Source: Chara braunii (lineage: Eukaryota; Streptophyta; Charophyceae; Charales; Characeae). From it: DNA of 46,235 bases. The stretch covers positions 3,893,684 to 3,939,918 of the forward strand of contig BFEA01000025.1 of assembly GCA_003427395.1 (NCBI GenBank), written 5' to 3'. A program made the translations under genes and the position numbers. Shown here piece by piece: positions 41,563-46,235 of the stretch. Under the pieces are notes generated by a model, which worked only from the letters and a program-made list of their open reading frames with translations, searched no databases and was not told the origin of the DNA. Every line of letters starts with the position of its first letter. The first letter of the stretch is position 1.

Positions 41563-41672
41563 CAATGCTATTGTCTGATCGGGAAAAACAGGTGTATGAG
41601 CTGCAGCAGAAAGTGAACAATAATGAAGCAGACTTGGTGAACAAGTTTCAAGGTGTACAGGATGAGATAAAG
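41563..41672 (+). CDS. Coiled-coil protein gene, exon C
   Basis: With the acceptor ATGTATCAG before 41563, two bases complete the phase-1 codon from exon B. The frame then reads MLLSDREKQVYELQQKVNNN and EADLVNKFQGVQDEIK to a donor AAAG|GTACGA after 41672 (phase 0). The phase match supports splicing of B to C. An alternative acceptor at 41591 would drop ten residues and break the phase. The 3.2-kb intron before it contains GA microsatellites, a 192-bp tandem duplication and a 725-bp TTAA-flanked element. Confidence 0.7.
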
Positions 41673-41822
41673 GTACGATGACAAAGGCGAAACTACCAGC
41701 TTAGACTGGGTATTCTGAGTGCTGCACCGCAGTCGTTGTGAACAAGAAATGATTTGAGTAGTTGTTTTCCCCCTCCCCTTTTCTGGATATGTAGCAATTA
41801 CTAAGTAGTAAGTACTACCAAG

Positions 41823-41931
41823 TACCGTCTTCACCCGAATAGGACGCCCGGTCATTATAGCTGTATTTGGTGCAACTCTCAGTCCAGATACGGCGATAAT
41901 TACCGGGCGTTCTATTCGGGTCAAGACGGTA
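41823..41931. mobile_element. 109-bp MITE with 36-bp inverted repeats (TA target)
   Basis: TACCGTCTTCACCCGAATAG plus the following 16 bases matches the inverse of the right end at 33 of 36 positions. Both ends start at TA, as expected for Tc1/mariner-type MITEs. It lies about 150 bp after exon C in the intron and has no coding capacity. Confidence 0.8.
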
Positions 41932-42300
41932 GTAAGATCAGCTGTGAAGAGCAACCTATCTTTTGAATGTGGCCTGATGGTCCACGGAATCAGATTATGA
42001 ACTGATCAGAAGATTCAGAACAGATATTATCATACTTAAAAAAAATATTTGCCAAAGCCAAAAACTCTAAAAAAGTCTTAGAAAGGTGCCCAGGGATGTG
42101 GAGAGTAACCTTTCCTAGCAGTTCCTACTGCAGTTGTTTCTTGTTTTGGAAGAAGGGTTGTGGATTCAGCGGTGTCCAGGGCAATCGGGGTATTTTTTTA
42201 CTTGAAAATTACTTCCCTTTTTCTCATAAACTTATGGTGCGAATGACACAAGTTGTCCAAATATTCACCGGAAGTGTGGTTGCTGATACTTGCCGCCGTA

Positions 42301-42940
42301 GAGGCAGCATTCCCGCTGACCGCATGCACGCTATTTTAAGTGCACATATGTAAATGATTATGAATGCTGGGGGGAACGTTTCAACTTGTTAAGTGGAGGC
42401 AGCATTCCCGCTGACCGCATGCACGCTATTTTAAGTTTTAACTGCACATATGTAAATGATTATGAATGCTGGGGGGAAACGTTTCAACTTGTTAAGTGGA
42501 CCGCACTTCAATCAAGCAGTCTCGTCTATCGAGCGCACTTAAATCCAGGGGCAAAATCGGTCTAGCTCACCACAATCGAGTGAGGAATTAAATTGTAAAA
42601 CCACCACCGTTCTGCCTAGCTAGACCTCCAGCACTCGTCGGTCTTGGCGAGGGGATAAAGAATATTAAAGATAAACTTGATCTACGAGTGGTAGCGAGAG
42701 GATAAAATGATAATAAAATCTGAAAATAATAATGGAAAGGGACATGCTGCTCTATAAGGGGAAATTTGGGGAAAATAATAAAATATTTTTAAAATGAAAG
42801 AAAAATATTTTGCGAGGGGGTACATATAAATTTTGTCTATGAGTGCTATTGAGAGGATAAAATCTGAAAATAATCAAGGGTACATGCTGCTGTATAACGG
42901 GAAAACGTATTCTAAAAATAGAAGGAGAATGTTTTGCCTT
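42301..42940. repeat. Two intronic tandem duplications
   Basis: A 95-bp unit starting GAGGCAGCATTCCCGCTGAC occurs at 42301 and 42396; the second copy has about 8 extra bases (TTTTAACT). Further on, (T/C)T(A/G)CGAGTG or TATGAGTGCTA, GAGAGGATAAAAT and ACATGCTGCT blocks repeat from about 42678 and 42834. Confidence 0.7.
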
Positions 42941-43290
42941 TCAGAAAAGTTATTGCGCTATTTTATTGTGATGCACATGGCTGGCATATTTAAGCCTGAC
43001 CCAGGCAATGGTTCCGTTGTTCAGGGGCAGGCGAAATTGCCCATTGGAAACAAGATGCTGGGGATTAGTGGTGCGTGTTAAAGTCTATCCCACTTTAGAA
43101 AGGCCTAATAGTGGTGTCTTCCATACATCATGCAGATGTCTGCTAGCAGTCATCCAAAAGGCTTAGCTGCACTTGAACTGTGGTCCACAATCAAAGATAA
43201 CACTACCAAAAATGCCAAATGATTAACCCCTGGTGTTTACATGGCTGTTCGTATTCACATGATACGGGTGTGGATGATTGGTCTATGCAG

Positions 43291-43405
43291 GTACTGCGTC
43301 ATTATTATGAGGCTTTTGCTGGAGAGGTGCGGGCAGTCGTTCAAGGCTACTCAGTCTTGGATGATCCGGTGGCGAAAGCGTTGATGGCATCTGTTGTCAA
43401 GCTGA
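43291..43405 (+). CDS. Coiled-coil protein gene, exon D (probable)
   Basis: The acceptor is TCTATGCAG before 43291 and a consensus donor GTGAGT follows 43405. The frame accepts phase 0 from exon C and reads VLRHYYEAFAGEVRAVVQGY, SVLDDPVAKALMASVVKL, ending in phase 1. Composition is less coiled-coil-like and may mark a globular segment. Similar strand, spacing and phase suggest the same gene, but intervening exons or a separate gene are possible. I could not find the next exon or the stop codon before the window ends. Confidence 0.6.
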
Positions 43406-43772
43406 GTGAGTGCAGAAACGCCGTTATATAAGTCCGGAAACATGGAAGTACTACATGAACTGCAACAAAATAGTGGAACATATACATTCACAAGTATTGC
43501 ATCTCTTCTGTTTCAATTAACAAATGGAAGTTTGGGATCAATCTAGTTATAGGTTGTGGCTCGTGAGAAGGAAGGTCAGGGGGGGCATACAGAGGAAGGG
43601 GTGATGGAACAGTTATGGGCCTGATTGAGACGAAATCCGACGTGACATCCACGTGCTCCCATACGCGTGCGCAATGACAAGTGGACTTGGAGAGAGCAAT
43701 CCACGCAAAAACCAAATGAGGAAAATACACGGCGGAAGCACACAAATTCCCGAAGTAGAATTGAATTGAGAT

Positions 43773-44282
43773 TTGAAAATCAATTGTAATTACCATCTCT
43801 CCCCAATTCAATCAGCAACACGGATTTTCCGAAGAATCCCCACCACGTTATCAACACCTGTGGACCAGTTACATACAAAGTTTCATCGAAGTATCCGGGA
43901 GTCTTCTTCTTCCTCCCACTATCCCCAAGCTCGAGCTATGGCGCCACTTCCACGTTCAGCGCCCAACCAGACAAGCCTGCAAATGCCGCACACCCTCCTG
44001 AATCCAACACGTCACTTTGCACGACTCGTGAAACCCAGCTGCAGATCATGTGTCCACTCAGCAGGGGAGCGCAACTCCCAGGATGAAGAAGAAGAACAAC
44101 AACTCGATGAAGATGAAGGCCTGCCACATCGAAGGAGACTTCAAAGAGCTGCTTCGTGGCAGTTGCCCAAACCCCAACAGCACACAAATCGGAGGAAGCG
44201 CTCTTCAGTACTTGGGCGCCTAGCCCACTGCTGTCATCAACAAAGCTGCTTCGCCCTAGCTATGGCCGCCAGCAGCGTGTGA
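43773..44282 (+). other. Open frame of 169 codons, not called as a gene
   Basis: A frame from ATG 43773 contains an acidic run (QDEEEEQQLDEDEG) and Arg-rich segments. It has no domain I recognise and no visible splice link to exon D (phase 1). It may be chance or a 3' region of the upstream gene. Confidence 0.2.
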
Positions 44283-45017
44283 AAATGATGCTGCCGTGCT
44301 GCTGAAAAATAGCGCTCCAGCTCCAACGCGACCTCTCACCCAGCTCGTGAGAAGAAGAATGAGCAAAAGGAACCCCGAGTGCCTCGCCAGCCTCCTATTT
44401 CTAGACACGACCTCTAGTTTGAACTAAGACGAGCAGAACACTAAGACGTACAGGCCTACACAAAAGCAGCAAAAAAGACGAAAGGAAACGGCCTAAAATG
44501 CTACAAAACTAAATTTAACTAATCTACTGAGTTATACAGCCCACTGCTAATCTGCAGTTTATTGCAGACCAGTGGAGGGGCAAGTCACCCGATCGATATC
44601 TACCCAATCTTTTGCTCCCATTTATTCCTCTAAAAGACTGTCGAAAAGCGTCAGAGATCTTCAGAGATCTCTCCTGCCATATGTTTTCCATCCCTTCAGA
44701 AGCCCATGGAATTTACTTCCTCTCCAGGACTCCCCAGGCGTTTCTTGGAACTGCAGGGGGTTCTTGGAAACCCCCCTACTCTTGGCTCCCGGAGGCCTCT
44801 TTCCTCCTTCCCAGTTCATCAAAGTCCCCGCCTCTCACAGTCTGTGCCACCTGCGAGTGTATCAGCAGGTGTGATAGTGAGCCATTATGCGCTGTTACAC
44901 AGCAGGATGCTCCCCTGATCTTCTGGCTGCTGATAAACTGCAAAGAGTCAGCAGCCAGGGATTTCCAACTGGCTGGCAACCAGAAGAGGAATACCGGAAC
45001 GGAGGCACTGAAATAGG

Positions 45018-45219
45018 AAAGAAAGAGCCCACTGCATTCAGAAGAAAAACAAAATGTGTGAGGCCTTACTCTCGCGGAGGAGACAATGTGCAAAACAAAA
45101 ACTGCAAGCATCCATTGAAAAGAAAGAGCACACTCCATGTAGAAGAATAGCACAATGTGTGAGGCTTTACTCTCGCGGAGGAGACAATGTGCGAAAGAAA
45201 AAAGCTGCGAACATCCAAC
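45018..45219. repeat. 101-bp tandem duplication
   Basis: Units 45018-45118 and 45119-45219 both begin AAAGAAAGAGC and share AATGTGTGAGGC(C/T)TTACTC and GCGGAGGAGACAATGTGC. Confidence 0.85.
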
Positions 45220-45424
45220 AAGGATGCTACAGCGTCGCCCTTCTGCCTCGTCCACTGAATGATCATCTGATCAAGTGTTGAAGAACTGTTGGGTTGGGCA
45301 TAATGATGCTGAGGGATCCATATTTGAAGTACTGTTTGGATAGCCCCGAGTCCAATAATTATACAAAACCCCAATTTGAGGCGAGTACATGAATTGCAAC
45401 AGGGGAATGAAGAGTAGGGCCCTC

Positions 45425-45540
45425 GCTCCACTAGACAACACTACGTGCATTTGGACTCTTTTCTGGACGGTTGAGTTCAGCATTTCGAATGTATCGGGTC
45501 CAGAAAGCATCTGAATGCATGTAGTGTTGTGCAGTGGAGC
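45425..45540. mobile_element. MITE with GCTCCACT termini
   Basis: GCTCCACTAGACAACACTAC at the left pairs with the inverse of GTAGTGTTGTGCAGTGGAGC at the right, over about 27 bp. It is 116 bp and non-coding. Flanking duplications are not convincing. Confidence 0.7.
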
Positions 45541-46149
45541 AAGTGCCTAAGAGAGGAAGGGAAGTGAAAGAAGTCCAATCCACACATGAGGCTCTTCATG
45601 AGATTTCTGATCTCGATGCATCTCTCTCTCATCGCACCACGTCGTGAGAATCTTCGTCACCCCGATATCTCCTCATCAGAGGACTTCGTTGCTCTTCATC
45701 TAATGTCCATTGAAGAAGAACCCCACAGCTCCCAAACTGCTCCCTCCAGCGGACCACCTTGCTCATCTACGTGTCCGCGGCAACTTTTGTACTTACCCAT
45801 GTACACCCCCTACCTGTAAGTCCTGCTGCCAAATTTCAGTCCTAGACTCGTATTTCAATACTGCCCTTCCCAGGACACAGAAACGGCAACACGGCCAAAG
45901 AGTACCGCGACATATGCAGTTGACCTGGAGCTCAGCAGAAAAAAGATGCAGATTCATTCACAAGCAAATCAATGCAGGTTGCACATGAAAATCTGAATGT
46001 GGAGCATTATGGACGCATAAAAAGACCGTAACTTCTCAGAAAAACACAGAGTTTCAGGCTGTGATCTGTGCTGATCATTGCACGTTGTTCTTCTGATGGG
46101 GGTAAAAGGGAAAAAACTTCAAAAAAGCCTAAAAAAAGGAAAAACGGCG

Positions 46150-46235
46150 CACTTCTGCGGTGCGCCGTGCGGTGCGCATGCGCCATGCGCCATGCGCAAA
46201 TTTTGATGCGCTCTTTTTTTTTTTTTTTTTTTTTT
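46150..46235. repeat. GCGC-rich short repeats and terminal T run
   Basis: GCGCATGCGCCATGCGCCATGC-type repeats overlap several self-complementary GTGCGC/GCGCAC segments and end in a run of 23 T at the window edge. This may be the start of a minus-strand poly(A) retroelement. Confidence 0.6.

Overview
This is a gene-poor stretch of a large, repeat-rich nuclear genome from the plant/green-alga side of eukaryotes. The evidence is a LINE with a plant-type reverse transcriptase and C-terminal zf-RVT domain, U6 snRNA copies of plant-like sequence, short TTTAGGG-type runs, GT-AG introns of 1.6-3.2 kb and very many small inverted-repeat transposons. A charophyte-like alga with a bloated genome (Chara-like) would fit, but that is inference. 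There is no bacterial gene organisation, no CRISPR array and no rRNA gene.

Layout. 0.8-12.5 kb is a mosaic of inverted-repeat elements (MITEs), some nested in each other, with tRNA-derived SINEs and 3' ends of poly(A) retroelements. 12.96-14.24 kb holds a 5'-truncated LINE bounded by a 17-bp target-site duplication. 14.36-14.86 kb is a microsatellite palindrome with an assembly gap. 15.3-21.4 kb has more retroelement ends, a SINE, tandem repeats and a U6 retropseudogene with poly(A) tail and target-site duplication. 22.0-27.35 kb is a nearly complete but broken LINE on the minus strand (endonuclease, RT, zf-RVT). 27.5-30.2 kb is a ~133-bp tandem repeat cut by a MITE and a retroelement, followed by another truncated LINE end. 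From 34.9 kb to at least 43.4 kb four phase-compatible exons on the plus strand encode part of an unrecognised coiled-coil protein; its introns contain further MITEs, microsatellites and tandem repeats.

Two themes stand out. First, at least nine poly(A)-tailed retroelement ends share one or two small stem-loops just before the tail, with pair-preserving substitutions, and one lies inside a LINE with a perfect target-site duplication. This looks like a recognition signal for the LINE reverse transcriptase. The same activity plausibly made the SINE, the U6 retropseudogene and a bare poly(A) insertion. Second, a TTAA-targeting MITE family with ends reading ACCACCAGTACCT occurs at least six times.

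Caution: Nextera transposon-end junction sequence is embedded at 27.64-27.68 and 33.10-33.14 kb. Contiguity across those points is suspect, including between the left part of the window and the coiled-coil gene.
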